Counted from the first letter of the stretch, positions 45,852 through 53,905 are shown. The stretch: DNA of 64,000 bases from Flavobacterium cerinum (GCF_024496085.1 NZ_CP101751.1:3844001-3908000); one strand, 5' to 3'. Made by a program: numbers and translations. Notes: a model not told the origin generated them from the letters alone.

Positions 45852-46172
45852 ATGGAAAAATTAAAACGACGTTGGGGCGTCTCTTCCAACTTCCAATTGG
45901 TCATCATTTTTACCGTTTTTGCCATTACCGGATCGACAGCTTCGTATCTGTCCAAGCCGCTTGTGGAATGGCTGGGAATCACCAAAGACAACCTGACACC
46001 TTGGCTTTACTGGCCACTTCGACTTATTATTATCCTACCGGTTTATAAAGTTTTACTGGTAATTATCGGTACTATTTTCGGACAATTTACCTTTTTCTGG
46101 AATTTTGTAAAGAAAATGCTTCGACATATGGGATTGGGATTTCTGGTTAAAAAGAAAGAAAAAGAAGAATAA
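45852..46172 (+). CDS. DUF6787-like membrane protein
   Basis: 106 residues from the ATG at 45852. 'KLKRRWGVSSNFQLVIIFTVFAITGSTASYLSKPLVEWLGI' holds one helix and 'LRLIIILPVYKVLLVIIGTIFGQFTFFWNFVKKMLRHMG' a second; end very basic. The family is called DUF6787 in flavobacteria. Function unknown. Confidence 0.8.
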   Translation: MEKLKRRWGVSSNFQLVIIFTVFAITGSTASYLSKPLVEWLGITKDNLTPWLYWPLRLIIILPVYKVLLVIIGTIFGQFTFFWNFVKKMLRHMGLGFLVKKKEKEE

Positions 46173-46182
46173 TATACACCTT

Positions 46183-46217
46183 TATACCTGACAGGTTTTA
46201 GAAACCTGTCAGGTATA
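46183..46217. repeat. Palindromic repeat family B, copy 2, perfect 16-bp arms
   Basis: TATACCTGACAGGTTT, loop TAG, and its exact complement, followed by an A tract; preceded by TATACACCT. It lies 10 nt downstream of the DUF6787-like gene and just before the IS element, and could act as its terminator. Confidence 0.8.
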
Positions 46218-46223
46218 AAAAAA

Positions 46224-46261
46224 GGGGCTGTCTCAAAAGGACATCCCCTTTTTTATTGCCG
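46224..46261 (+). terminator. Hairpin terminator built into the left IS end
   Basis: GGGGCTGTC and GACATCCCC (one mismatch) around TCAAAAG, then TTTTTT. It would stop transcripts entering from the left. Confidence 0.65.
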
Positions 46262-46357
46262 ACAATCTTCTGATTTATTTTTTCTGATTTAGCTATTTTG
46301 ATGTCTCTTTTAGCCAGTAAAAGCATCTACTTTTCAAAAAAGAGAAAATTATCCCTT

Positions 46358-47713
46358 TTATGATGTCCTAACAGGGCATTTTTTGAGGTTATGAGCCATA
46401 GCAAGTAATGCCGTTTCCACTTCGGCCTTGGCTTTGCTACGCAGATTATACCTGCGGAAGCCTTTGTTGTTTTTTATCTGGGCAAACACGGTTTCTACAT
46501 CATGACAGCGTTGCTTTCTGAGTTCCTTTCCCCTGTCGGTTACGAGCAGGTTATAAGCTTTTGTTCTTAACTGGGCTACTTCGGGATTAGATAAAGAGAT
46601 ACTTGGTATTCCTGTTCTGGTGTCTTTGTCAAAATGATTATATTTTACATATGCTTCAACACCTTCATTATCAAGTAATGTGTAGTTTTCCTGCGAACCA
46701 TAACCTGCATCAGCCACAAGTTCTTCAGGTAGTCTATTGTAGTGTTCTTTAAAAATTTTTATATGTTCGGGTAGCGTCCTTGTATCATTGGGATTAGGGT
46801 GTAAAGAGTAATTTACAATGAACTGGTTGTGTGTGCTTATCTGTAAGTTATATCCCGGTTTTAACTGTCCGTTCTTCATGTGGTCTTCTTTCATCCGCAT
46901 AAAAGTAGCATCAGTATCGGTCTTACAAAAGCTGTTTCGCTTACCCATTATATCTTCTTGCTTAGCATACTTCTCAAGGTTTGCAGGCCAGTTCTTACGG
47001 GCATAGTTAAGCTTCTGCCGTACTTTAGGGCATATCTTTTTGCCTTTAAGGGCGGTGTCAATCTTCTTAATAGTCTTTTCAACAGCTTCCTTGTCAATAG
47101 CCTTAAACTCAACTTCTGTCTTGTCTTTAGATTCAGTAGCGGCAACTTGCTGCGTATACTCCCATAAGTCCTGAAGCTGCTCTTCTATGCGCCTTTTATT
47201 CCTTTCGATGGATCTGCCCCATACAAAAGTGTACCGGTTGGCATTGGCTTCTATTTTTGTACCATCGGTAAAAACAGTTTTAAGGCTCACATGTCCCTGG
47301 GATTCTAAAAGCAATACAACCTGGGTAAAGATGCTGCGTACCTCATCTTTAAGGCGTTCACTCCTAAAGCGGTTTATAGTATTATGGTCAGGACGGCTCA
47401 TACCGCTTAACCACATAAAATGGATATTCTGCTTCAAGGCTTCCTCAAGCCTGCGGCTGGAAAAAATATTGCACAAATAACCATAAACCAACACTTTAAG
47501 AAGCATGCGGGGATGGTAACTGGAAGTGCCGCCTGGTTTGTAATTCTTAATAAGGCATTCCAAATCAAGACCGTCAATCACATCGGAAACGGTTCTTACT
47601 GGATGGTTGAGTTCTATCAGCTCCTCTAAACTCGGAGGAAGTAGAAAATTTTGCTTGGGATTGTAATCTTTAAAGACTACTTTTGATTTATTATACACAC
47701 CGCAAGTTAACAA
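46358..47713 (-). CDS. IS1182 family transposase
   Basis: 451 residues, intact. N-terminal DUF772 region ('FLLPPSLEELIELNHPVRTVSDVIDGLDLE', 'HNTINRFRSERL') and a DDE core with Asp in 'TVFTDGTKIEAN' (about 150), Asp in 'LVADAGYGSQENY' (about 320), and Glu in 'RCHDVETVFAQIKNNKGFRRYNLR'. The start is unsure: no ATG is available near the N-terminus, only TTG (47713) or GTG; the TTG sits in a hairpin (47702-47719). Confidence 0.92.
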   Translation of the reverse strand: MLTCGVYNKSKVVFKDYNPKQNFLLPPSLEELIELNHPVRTVSDVIDGLDLECLIKNYKPGGTSSYHPRMLLKVLVYGYLCNIFSSRRLEEALKQNIHFMWLSGMSRPDHNTINRFRSERLKDEVRSIFTQVVLLLESQGHVSLKTVFTDGTKIEANANRYTFVWGRSIERNKRRIEEQLQDLWEYTQQVAATESKDKTEVEFKAIDKEAVEKTIKKIDTALKGKKICPKVRQKLNYARKNWPANLEKYAKQEDIMGKRNSFCKTDTDATFMRMKEDHMKNGQLKPGYNLQISTHNQFIVNYSLHPNPNDTRTLPEHIKIFKEHYNRLPEELVADAGYGSQENYTLLDNEGVEAYVKYNHFDKDTRTGIPSISLSNPEVAQLRTKAYNLLVTDRGKELRKQRCHDVETVFAQIKNNKGFRRYNLRSKAKAEVETALLAMAHNLKKCPVRTS

Positions 47714-47719
47714 ACTTGC
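47702..47719 (-). promoter_or_regulatory. Hairpin spanning the transposase start
   Basis: GCAAGTT and AACTTGC arms around TGTT on the reverse strand; the TTG start codon lies in it. A second hairpin (GGGAGC/GCTCCC) lies just upstream at 47728-47745. Both could limit translation of read-through mRNA, as known for other IS elements. Confidence 0.45.
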
Positions 47720-47765
47720 AAAATATAGGGAGCTCTTGGGCTCCCTTATTTGTATAAAAAAATTG

Positions 47766-47801
47766 AGGCTGCCTCACTTTTGAGACAGCCCCTTTTTTTT
47801 T
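47766..47801 (+). terminator. Hairpin terminator built into the right IS end
   Basis: GGCTGCCTCA and TGAGACAGCC (one mismatch) around CTTT, then nine T on the + strand and a T tract on the reverse strand too, so it may work both ways. Confidence 0.6.
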
Positions 47802-47834
47802 ATCCGTTCACCCCTACTCTTTTCTCTTGTTTCT

Positions 47835-48128
47835 TTAGTCTTGTTTCTTAATCATATAGGTATACACCCATGTGAGTGTAAATGTCGGAATAAAATCCAG
47901 TCCCGGCATTAGTTCTTCCACAAAAGCAAAAATACCACCTACTGTACCAATCGTACCTTTATACATTCGCGCCAGAATAAAACCGGCTATAGGAGCCCAG
48001 GCAATATCCAAAAACTCTCCCAAAAACGGGATGAGATATGTCATACATCCGATAAGGTCAAACAGAATGCTTAACATCAATTTCCGCTGTTTTTCTGCCG
48101 CGGCGGCTTTCACCTGAATTTCAGTCAT
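47835..48128 (-). CDS. Small membrane protein
   Basis: 97 residues. A basic N-terminal helix (KAAAAEKQRKLM), then two long hydrophobic stretches with the related turns 'IPFLGEFLDIAWAPIAGFI' and 'MPGLDFIPTFTLTWVYTYMI'. These look like two copies of a P-x-L-D/E motif before a helix. I do not recognise it with certainty. The gene is 46 nt upstream of msrA on the same strand. Confidence 0.75.
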   Translation of the reverse strand: MTEIQVKAAAAEKQRKLMLSILFDLIGCMTYLIPFLGEFLDIAWAPIAGFILARMYKGTIGTVGGIFAFVEELMPGLDFIPTFTLTWVYTYMIKKQD

Positions 48129-48174
48129 TTCTATTTTATTTTTATCCTATATAAACGCAAATTCAGTGCCAAAA

Positions 48175-48819
48175 TTACTTTAGCTTGGATTTGTAGTTTT
48201 TACGCAGCTTTTCCAACTTCGGATTGATCACCGCCATACAATACGGTTGCGATTTGTTCTGATTGTAATAATCCTGATGGTAATCTTCCGCCGGATAAAA
48301 CGTCACTGCCGGCGATACTTTAGTTACGACATTTTTACCGTAAATATTCTGATCATTCAGAAGTTTGATAAAATTCGTTGCCGCTTTATGTTGCGCCTCG
48401 TCATGATAGAAGATCTCACTGCGATATTGCGTTCCTACGTCTGCACCCTGACGGTTTAAAGTCGTCGGATCGTGGGTGGCAAAAAACACTTCCAAAATAT
48501 CCTCATATGAGATTTCTTTCGGATCAAATGTAATCTCGATTGCTTCCGCGTGACCGGTTGTTCCGGTACACACTTCCTTATAGGTCGGATTTTTCACGGT
48601 TCCACCCGTATACCCGGACACTACTTTTTTAACGCCTTTTAATTCTAAAAACAGGGCTTCGGTACACCAAAAACAACCTCCGGCCACTGTAGCCACTTCT
48701 AAACCTTTTTGTTCGTTCATCGTATTTATCGCTTTATTTTTTTCGGCAGACACTTTTTTGTCATTCGACTGACAGGATATGGCTCCGAGTGATAACAGTA
48801 ATACAAAAATACTTTTCAT
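48175..48819 (-). CDS. msrA: Peptide-methionine (S)-S-oxide reductase, lipoprotein form
   Basis: 214 residues from the ATG at 48819 (the longer frame starts at TTG). Lipoprotein signal MKSIFVLLLSLGAISCQSN with Cys 16, so the enzyme acts in the periplasm. The catalytic motif 'VAGGCFWCTEALF' (Cys at about 49), 'VVSGYTGGTVKNPTYKEVCTGTTGHAEAIE' and 'HHDPTTLNRQGADVGTQYRS'-type segments are intact. Repairs methionine S-sulfoxide in envelope proteins. No msrB fusion is seen. Confidence 0.96.
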   Translation of the reverse strand: MKSIFVLLLSLGAISCQSNDKKVSAEKNKAINTMNEQKGLEVATVAGGCFWCTEALFLELKGVKKVVSGYTGGTVKNPTYKEVCTGTTGHAEAIEITFDPKEISYEDILEVFFATHDPTTLNRQGADVGTQYRSEIFYHDEAQHKAATNFIKLLNDQNIYGKNVVTKVSPAVTFYPAEDYHQDYYNQNKSQPYCMAVINPKLEKLRKNYKSKLK

Positions 48820-48959
48820 ATCTTTAGTTTTTATCAAAATTAATCAAACTCTGAAATCGATTATTCGTTGTTAACGAAACTTTATATCTATACGGAATTA
48901 TATAGACTATGGATTTCATTTTACTTAAAATCTTCGTTTCTTTGTAGAAATTCGTTATC

Positions 48960-49622
48960 ATGATACAGGCCAAGAATATTCATAAATATTACGACAAACT
49001 TCACGTTTTAAAAGGCGTTGATCTACATATAAAAAAAGGAGAAATCGTTTCGATTGTAGGTGCTTCCGGTGCCGGAAAAACGACTTTACTTCAAATTCTC
49101 GGCACATTGGACAAACCAACAGTCGAAAGTGGCACTTCATTGCTCATTAACAATGAAGATATCCTGAAAATGAATGATAAAGCTTTATCGAAATTCCGTA
49201 ATCGTCAATTGGGTTTTATTTTCCAGTTTCACCAACTTTTACCTGAATTTACAGCACTTGAGAATGTTTGTATTCCTGCTTACATTGCCGGAAAAGAGAA
49301 AAAGGATGTGGAAGATGAAGCGATCAAATTACTGAACTATCTGGGCTTATACCATCGTATGCATCATAAACCGGGTGAACTTTCCGGCGGAGAGCAACAA
49401 CGTGTAGCTGTAGCACGATCATTGATAAACAAACCGGCCGTGATTTTTGCCGACGAACCTTCCGGGAATCTGGATACCCATTCGGCTGAAAACTTACACC
49501 AACTGTTTTTTAAACTTCGGGATGAATTCGGACAAACATTTGTCATCGTAACCCATAATGAAGAATTGGCTAATATGGCCGACCGAAAACTGATTATGGT
49601 CGACGGTCAAATCAGTAAATAA
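48960..49622 (+). CDS. lolD: ABC transporter ATP-binding protein, LolD/MacB type
   Basis: 220 residues. Walker A '[18 protein letters not shown]' (about 36-43), signature '[15 protein letters not shown]', Walker B '[12 protein letters not shown]', switch 'THNEE'. '[27 protein letters not shown]' is typical of the LolD subgroup, which releases lipoproteins from the inner membrane, but the MacB-type exporters look alike. The permease is not adjacent. TIGR02757 gene follows after 8 nt. Confidence 0.85.
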   Translation: MIQAKNIHKYYDKLHVLKGVDLHIKKGEIVSIVGASGAGKTTLLQILGTLDKPTVESGTSLLINNEDILKMNDKALSKFRNRQLGFIFQFHQLLPEFTALENVCIPAYIAGKEKKDVEDEAIKLLNYLGLYHRMHHKPGELSGGEQQRVAVARSLINKPAVIFADEPSGNLDTHSAENLHQLFFKLRDEFGQTFVIVTHNEELANMADRKLIMVDGQISK

Positions 49623-49630
49623 ACTTTATA

Positions 49631-50422
49631 ATGACGCTTATCGCACATCCGGAATTGAATATCGAAGAATTACAATCGTTTTTAAACGAAAAAGTCGCGC
49701 TATATAACCATCCTGATTTTATTGAAAGCGATCCGATACAGATTCCGCATTTGTATTCGCAAAAAGAAGATATCGAAATTGCCGGATTCCTAAGTGCTAC
49801 AATTGCCTGGGGAAACCGTAAAATGATTATCAGAAATGCGCAGCGAATGATGGAATTAATGGGTAATTCTCCTTATGATTTCGTGATGTCGCATACCGAT
49901 ACGCAACTGGAACGTATGGAAAATTTTGTGCACCGTACGTTTAACGGTACCGACATGATTTTCTTTATCAAAAGTCTGCAAAACATCTATCGCCACCATA
50001 ACGGACTGGAAGCGGTGTTCGCACAACATCAGCAACCGGATTCGATGCAAAAGAGTATTTCGGAATTTAAACGCGTATTTTTTGAAATCGAACATCAAAG
50101 TCGGACGCAAAAACATATTTCAGATCCGGCCAATGGATCGGCTGCAAAACGAATTAACATGTTCCTCCGTTGGATGGCGCGTAACGACAATAAAGGTGTC
50201 GACTTAGGTATCTGGAACTCCATTTCACCGGCGACTTTATCTTGTCCGCTGGATGTACATTCCGGAAATGTAGCGCGTAGACTCGGACTTTTAACCCGTA
50301 AACAAAACGACGGTAAAGCACTTGCCGAACTGGATACCAACCTTCGTCTTATGGATCCGAATGATCCGGTAAAATATGACTTTGCGCTATTTGGATTGGG
50401 CGTTTTTGAAGGGTTTAAGTGA
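49631..50422 (+). CDS. TIGR02757 family protein
   Basis: 263 residues, the usual length. 'LNEKVALYNHPDFIESDPIQIPHLYSQKEDIEIAGFLSATIAWGNRKMIIRNAQRMM' and 'FLRWMARNDNKGVDLGIWNSISPATLSCPLDVHSGNVARRLGLLTRKQND' are the conserved parts (DUF2400). The helical core and 'DVHSGNVAR' loop recall HhH-GPD glycosylases, so a DNA/RNA function is possible but unproven. Adjacent to lolD. Confidence 0.9.
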   Translation: MTLIAHPELNIEELQSFLNEKVALYNHPDFIESDPIQIPHLYSQKEDIEIAGFLSATIAWGNRKMIIRNAQRMMELMGNSPYDFVMSHTDTQLERMENFVHRTFNGTDMIFFIKSLQNIYRHHNGLEAVFAQHQQPDSMQKSISEFKRVFFEIEHQSRTQKHISDPANGSAAKRINMFLRWMARNDNKGVDLGIWNSISPATLSCPLDVHSGNVARRLGLLTRKQNDGKALAELDTNLRLMDPNDPVKYDFALFGLGVFEGFK

Positions 50423-50431
50423 TTTCATGCT

Positions 50432-50458
50432 AATACGCATTTAAAATCTGCGTCATCT
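50432..50458. repeat. Palindromic repeat family A, degenerate copy
   Basis: ACGCATTT/AAATCTGCGT-like arms. It precedes the next better copy and shares the following text, so it belongs to the same family. Confidence 0.45.
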
Positions 50459-50502
50459 GGATAACAATTATATTACGTATTTCCTCAGATTTTCTGTTTT
50501 AA

Positions 50503-50540
50503 TATCAGACCACACGGATTGCAAATCCGCGTGATCTAAT
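50503..50540. repeat. Palindromic repeat family A, copy 1
   Basis: CACACGGATT, loop, AATCCGCGTG with outer ATCAGAC/GATCTAAT arms. It is preceded at 50462-50495 by a text also found before copy 2 (AACAATT, ATTACGT, TTTCC). It lies between two genes. Confidence 0.65.
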
Positions 50541-50549
50541 ATTTTTTCA

Positions 50550-50819
50550 TTACCAGTTATCTCTTATAAAAGCAATGATTTTTGTTTTCATAACCTCATG
50601 ACTTGGCACATCATTTCTTAGCATTTTTTCAAACTTATGCAGACTACTAACCGGAACAGAATCCGATAGCCAAGCATTAGCAAAATCCAAGACTTCATAT
50701 CCTTCATCTCTGTCCAATCTATCTCTATCTATTTTTCCTGTATAAGGACCATCACCCTTATCTCTTCTCCATATGTACTCCTCTTCATAGTACATATCAT
50801 TCTTTTTAAAATTTGACAT
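50550..50819 (-). CDS. Hypothetical small protein
   Basis: 89 residues from the ATG at 50819 (the longer frame starts at GTG). Charged, with 'YIWRRDKGDGPYTGKIDRDRLDRDEGYEVLDFANAWLSDS' and 'HKFEKMLRNDVPSHEVMKTKIIAFI'. No signal or membrane helix, so cytoplasmic. Not recognised. It is flanked by palindromes of family A on both sides. Confidence 0.6.
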   Translation of the reverse strand: MSNFKKNDMYYEEEYIWRRDKGDGPYTGKIDRDRLDRDEGYEVLDFANAWLSDSVPVSSLHKFEKMLRNDVPSHEVMKTKIIAFIRDNW

Positions 50820-50892
50820 ATCATTTATTTTAATGTGAATCACGAATGTATTGCAAGAAAAAACAATTGAATTACGTGTTTCCAGATATTAT

Positions 50893-50927
50893 TCAGATCG
50901 CGCGGATTTGTAATCCGTGTGATCTGA
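50893..50927. repeat. Palindromic repeat family A, copy 2
   Basis: TCAGATC-GCGCGGATT, TGT, AATCCGTGTGATCTGA: nearly perfect 16-bp arms. It lies upstream of the exported protein gene at 51015. Confidence 0.7.
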
Positions 50928-51014
50928 TCAAAAATCCATACAATCAGTTTTTTCTTATATAATAATGTGATTTTTTATCCGTTTTTATAGGTACTATAAA
51001 TCCTGTATAACCTT

Positions 51015-51950
51015 ATGTTTCGATTCCTATACATTCTTTTTGTCTCGGTTTTATCCCATCATTGTTATGCTCAAAACGATACGATCGAAACGGTCATTTT
51101 GGAATTTCAGCAATTTAAATATCGGGATACTTCTTATAAAGTCGACTATAAAAACAGGCAACTAACCTGTATTATGTTAGGTATAAAAGCAATAAAAGAC
51201 ACGCTCTTTCACAATACCTATACCTTTAATGACGCCACATTCCAAAAACTCAAATCAGAATTAAACGTCGTAATACCGAAATCAACTATTCAAAAAGGAG
51301 AGAATGCTATGGACGGAGGCGGTTTTACAATTCAATATTTCGGGCAAAATGGTATTTCTCATAAAATGATCATCACTAATCCGATGTTAGATTCTTCACG
51401 ATATCAGCCTGAACTAAAAAAGATTACAGCTTTTTTCGATTTCGCTTATTCGATTGTTAAAGACTCAGCCGGAATTACGGTTTTAGACCACTCTTACCGA
51501 CCTTATTTTACCGGTTTACCAATCCGAAAAATTTCCGAGGTTCCCTTAGAATATAAATTCTGGGGTAGTATTAGCGGTGCTTTTGACGATAATCCCGAAC
51601 TCCTCTCTTTTTTGGATTCGTTACCGAAAAACCGTTGTGTGATTATAGATGGTACTACTAATTTAAGTTACGCATCGCTGGCAGAAATCGTAAAATTGTA
51701 TTCTTCCAAATATTCCAATCTTTATTTTTCCAATAATGACTATTTAGACGCCTTACATAAAGACCTGATTACAGTACGCAAAACCATTCATCAGTCTCAA
51801 AAAAGAAATAAAAAGCTAAAGGAAAATCTAATTAATTCAACAGTATATACACTCTATACAAGTGATCCGGCCGGAATGGATAAATGGCTTGATCAAGGCT
51901 ATTATACTGCTAAAAAACCAATCCAGGAATTACGAAAAAATTGTCGTTAA
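51015..51950 (+). CDS. Hypothetical exported protein
   Basis: 311 residues with a signal peptide ending about 'HHCYA|Q' (residue 19). Contains 'GGGFTIQYFGQNGISHKMIITNPML' and a C-terminal 'YYTAKKPIQELRKNC'. No known domain is recognised. Located in the accessory stretch between two palindromes of family A. Confidence 0.7.
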   Translation: MFRFLYILFVSVLSHHCYAQNDTIETVILEFQQFKYRDTSYKVDYKNRQLTCIMLGIKAIKDTLFHNTYTFNDATFQKLKSELNVVIPKSTIQKGENAMDGGGFTIQYFGQNGISHKMIITNPMLDSSRYQPELKKITAFFDFAYSIVKDSAGITVLDHSYRPYFTGLPIRKISEVPLEYKFWGSISGAFDDNPELLSFLDSLPKNRCVIIDGTTNLSYASLAEIVKLYSSKYSNLYFSNNDYLDALHKDLITVRKTIHQSQKRNKKLKENLINSTVYTLYTSDPAGMDKWLDQGYYTAKKPIQELRKNCR

Positions 51951-51960
51951 GCTTTAATTA

Positions 51961-51989
51961 GACCACACGAATTACAAATCCGCGCGAAC
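51961..51989. repeat. Palindromic repeat family A, copy 3
   Basis: GACCACACGAATT and AAATCCGCGCGAAC arms around ACA; 10 nt after the stop of the exported protein gene. Confidence 0.55.
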
Positions 51990-52065
51990 AGAAACTATCG
52001 GCACTATCTTTATTTTTATTTTCTCATAATCGGGAAAAATAAACAACTTCATTGTACGAAATAAA

Positions 52066-52073
52066 TATATTTG
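52066..52073 (+). promoter_or_regulatory. -7 box for the CpXC gene
   Basis: TATATTTG, 35 nt before the ATG at 52109; it lies inside the longer frame. Confidence 0.55.
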
Positions 52074-52108
52074 TATCGCACGATAACAAAACTGCAAGCT
52101 TTATTATT

Positions 52109-52726
52109 ATGAGTCTTAATCATAAAACCCGTCAAAACTGTCCGCACTGCGACTCCGAACAGGAACTAAACTATTATCAATCGGTAAATGTTACCCTTAA
52201 TCCCGAGTTAAAGAGAGAAGTGCTCTTGGGGAAGCTGAACAGAAGTACTTGTACCAATTGTCAAAAAGAGATTAATATTATCTCCGGTTTTTTGTACCAT
52301 GATATGACCCAAAAAATCATGTTGGAATTAGCATTAGCTGATGATGAAACAGTTGATCAAAAAGAACAGGAATCCAAAAACAGAATGATGGATGAACTTA
52401 TCGAAAAGGGTTATATCTATCGTAAAGTAAAAGAATATAGCCGGTTAGTTGAAAAGATTTACATTTTTGATAATCAGTTAAACGATCTTGTAATCGAACA
52501 AGCGGCCGTTCGTATGAAAGCAATTTTGGATGAGTCCTCTAAAGAAGTAGCTGGTATCGAGCCAAATCTCGATTTTAAAGTCTATTTTAAAAAAACAGAA
52601 AACAATGAAATTACTTTCTTCTGTTATATACATCCGAGTGAGATGATGGAAATGAAATATGATATCAAGAATCTTACTTTGGAGGAAAAGAATAATTTAT
52701 ATAATCCAGATATACTTCGAAAATAA
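52109..52726 (+). CDS. CpXC zinc-ribbon-like protein
   Basis: 205 residues from the ATG at 52109. N-terminal domain with 'KTRQNCPHCDSEQEL' and 'NRSTCTNCQKEINIISGFLYHD', two CxxC pairs, i.e. a CpXC/zinc-ribbon domain (residues about 8-65), followed by a helical part and a beta part. CpXC proteins are of unknown role, often in accessory loci. The 3' end lies next to family B repeat copy 3. Confidence 0.8.
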   Translation: MSLNHKTRQNCPHCDSEQELNYYQSVNVTLNPELKREVLLGKLNRSTCTNCQKEINIISGFLYHDMTQKIMLELALADDETVDQKEQESKNRMMDELIEKGYIYRKVKEYSRLVEKIYIFDNQLNDLVIEQAAVRMKAILDESSKEVAGIEPNLDFKVYFKKTENNEITFFCYIHPSEMMEMKYDIKNLTLEEKNNLYNPDILRK

Positions 52727-52728
52727 AA

Positions 52729-52780
52729 GTATACACCTTGATTCCGCTATGTCAGACAGGTCTTAAAACCTGACTTATAC
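52729..52780. repeat. Palindromic repeat family B, copy 3
   Basis: TATACACCT leader, then TGTCAGACAGGTC and TAAAACCTGAC arms (imperfect), between the convergent CpXC and SymE-like genes. Confidence 0.55.
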
Positions 52781-52990
52781 TCGTTTTACTTTTGTAATAA
52801 TAATCCGATTTGATTCATTCGCTACCCGGACATATTCTCCAATCTTAAAGCCACTTTCTTCTAACCAACGTCCGGTGAGACGTATATAAGAAAGGTTTAC
52901 ATGTTTACCATATCGGCGTTGAAAATATTTAGAATAAACCTTTAATGTTCGACTATTCCGATGGGTGTGTAGTATAGTATTGGCTTTCAT
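52775..52990 (-). CDS. SymE-like protein
   Basis: 71 residues from the ATG at 52990 (the longer frame begins at TTG). 'TLKVYSKYFQRRYGKHVNLSYIRLTGRWLEESGFKIGEYVRVANESNRIIITKV' matches the SymE SpoVT/AbrB-derived fold: 'YIRLTGRWLEE-GFKIG' is the hallmark. In E. coli SymE is an SOS-induced nuclease-like toxin kept silent by the antisense RNA SymR. Here the gene is divergent from an XRE regulator, 150 nt away. Whether it is toxic here is unknown. Confidence 0.85.
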   Translation of the reverse strand: MKANTILHTHRNSRTLKVYSKYFQRRYGKHVNLSYIRLTGRWLEESGFKIGEYVRVANESNRIIITKVKRV

Positions 52991-53100
52991 AAACAATATT
53001 TTAACTCGGTAAAGCACCGGAAATCGCAATCAATAACCTACATCATTCCCGTTTAAATTACAGCATATCACCGGTAATTAACTAATATTTTACGTACCTT

Positions 53101-53108
53101 TATTTTTG
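53101..53108 (+). promoter_or_regulatory. -7 box for the XRE regulator
   Basis: TATTTTTG, 32 nt before the ATG at 53141, in the SymE-XRE intergenic region. Confidence 0.6.
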
Positions 53109-53140
53109 TGACCTAATAAATAATAATTTAAATTTACGCC

Positions 53141-53569
53141 ATGATGAATGCAACCAAAACCAATAAAATACACCAGGGACGTAATGTAAAACGTTTTCGC
53201 GAAATGTTAGGTATCAAACAGGATATACTCGCCTATGAAATGGGTAGCGACTGGAACCAACAAAAAATATCGTTACTCGAACAAAAAGAAACCATTGAAA
53301 ACGACATACTTCAAAAAGTAGCCATCATTTTAAATATACCTGTTGCTGCCATCGAAAATTTTGATGATGATTCCACTCTGAATATTATATCAAGTACATT
53401 CAATAGTAATGACACCTCTACTATGAATGCAATAAATCATCAATGTACTTTCAACCCTATTGATAAGTTGATCGAATCATATGACGAAAACAAAAAACTT
53501 TACGAACGCTTGCTTGAATCCGAGAAAGAAAAAAACAACTTACTGGAAAAACTACTCGACCGGAAATAA
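53141..53569 (+). CDS. XRE family helix-turn-helix regulator
   Basis: 142 residues. The HTH_3 domain lies at about 14-70 ('GRNVKRFREMLGIKQDILAYEMGSDWNQQKISLLEQKETIENDILQKVAIILNIPVAAIENF'); the C-terminal part is Ser/Thr/Asn-rich then ends in a coiled-coil-like helix ('LIESYDENKKLYERLLESEKEKNNLLEKLL'). Divergent from symE and so a candidate repressor of it. Other targets are possible. Confidence 0.88.
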   Translation: MMNATKTNKIHQGRNVKRFREMLGIKQDILAYEMGSDWNQQKISLLEQKETIENDILQKVAIILNIPVAAIENFDDDSTLNIISSTFNSNDTSTMNAINHQCTFNPIDKLIESYDENKKLYERLLESEKEKNNLLEKLLDRK

Positions 53570-53580
53570 TACTGCGTTTT

Positions 53581-53615
53581 ACACCTAACAGATTTAAAAA
53601 GTCATCAGGTATACG
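53581..53615. repeat. Palindromic repeat family B, copy 4 (degenerate)
   Basis: ACACCT leader, then AACAGATTTAAAAAGTC and ATCAGGTATAC; clearly related to the copies at 46183 and 32405. Confidence 0.45.
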
Positions 53616-53875
53616 CTTTTTTACTACTCCATATTAAAGCCAATATAAAGTCAATATAAACTTAACATGTCTCATTTTAGGGTTATTCTTATCTCGCTAT
53701 CAATATAGTACTAGCATCATAAAGCCACATCTTTATAAAAACAAAGTCAAAAAAAGCCATATTAAGGTCATTTTACCAATAAAAAAAGGCTTTGTAGCCT
53801 ACTATAAACCAGTGAATTAACAGGCATTTTGCGACGGTTTTAGAAAAATTTAACGTCTAACCCCTATAAATTTAC

Positions 53876-53883
53876 TACCTTTG
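53876..53883 (+). promoter_or_regulatory. -7 box for the HEAT/GT2/YaiO operon
   Basis: TACCTTTG, 22 nt before the TTG start at 53906; this supports the TTG start. Confidence 0.65.
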
Positions 53884-53905
53884 CAGCTCACCCTAAAGTA
53901 TTAGT

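Larger units (their letters stand above)
46224..47792 (-). mobile_element. IS1182-family insertion sequence
   Basis: 1569 bp bounded by 16-bp perfect inverted repeats GGGGCTGTCTCAAAAG (46224-46239 and complement at 47777-47792), with one transposase gene on the reverse strand. No clear target duplication is seen because both flanks are A/T runs. It lies between two genes on opposite strands and disrupts neither. Confidence 0.9.
53570..53905. other. Intergenic region before the HEAT operon
   Basis: 336 bp without a gene. It has a family B palindrome (53581-53615), a short direct repeat (CAATATAAA twice, 53641-53662), a GGCT/AGCC hairpin near 53785 and the promoter box of the operon at 53876-53883. 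Confidence 0.5.

Noticed and set aside
46880..47167. Open frames on the + strand inside the IS element
   Set aside because: They are shadows of the transposase; no start signals or domain patterns.
53641..53662. Direct repeat CAATATAAA as iteron-type origin
   Set aside because: Only two copies, no replication gene nearby; likely chance in AT-rich DNA.
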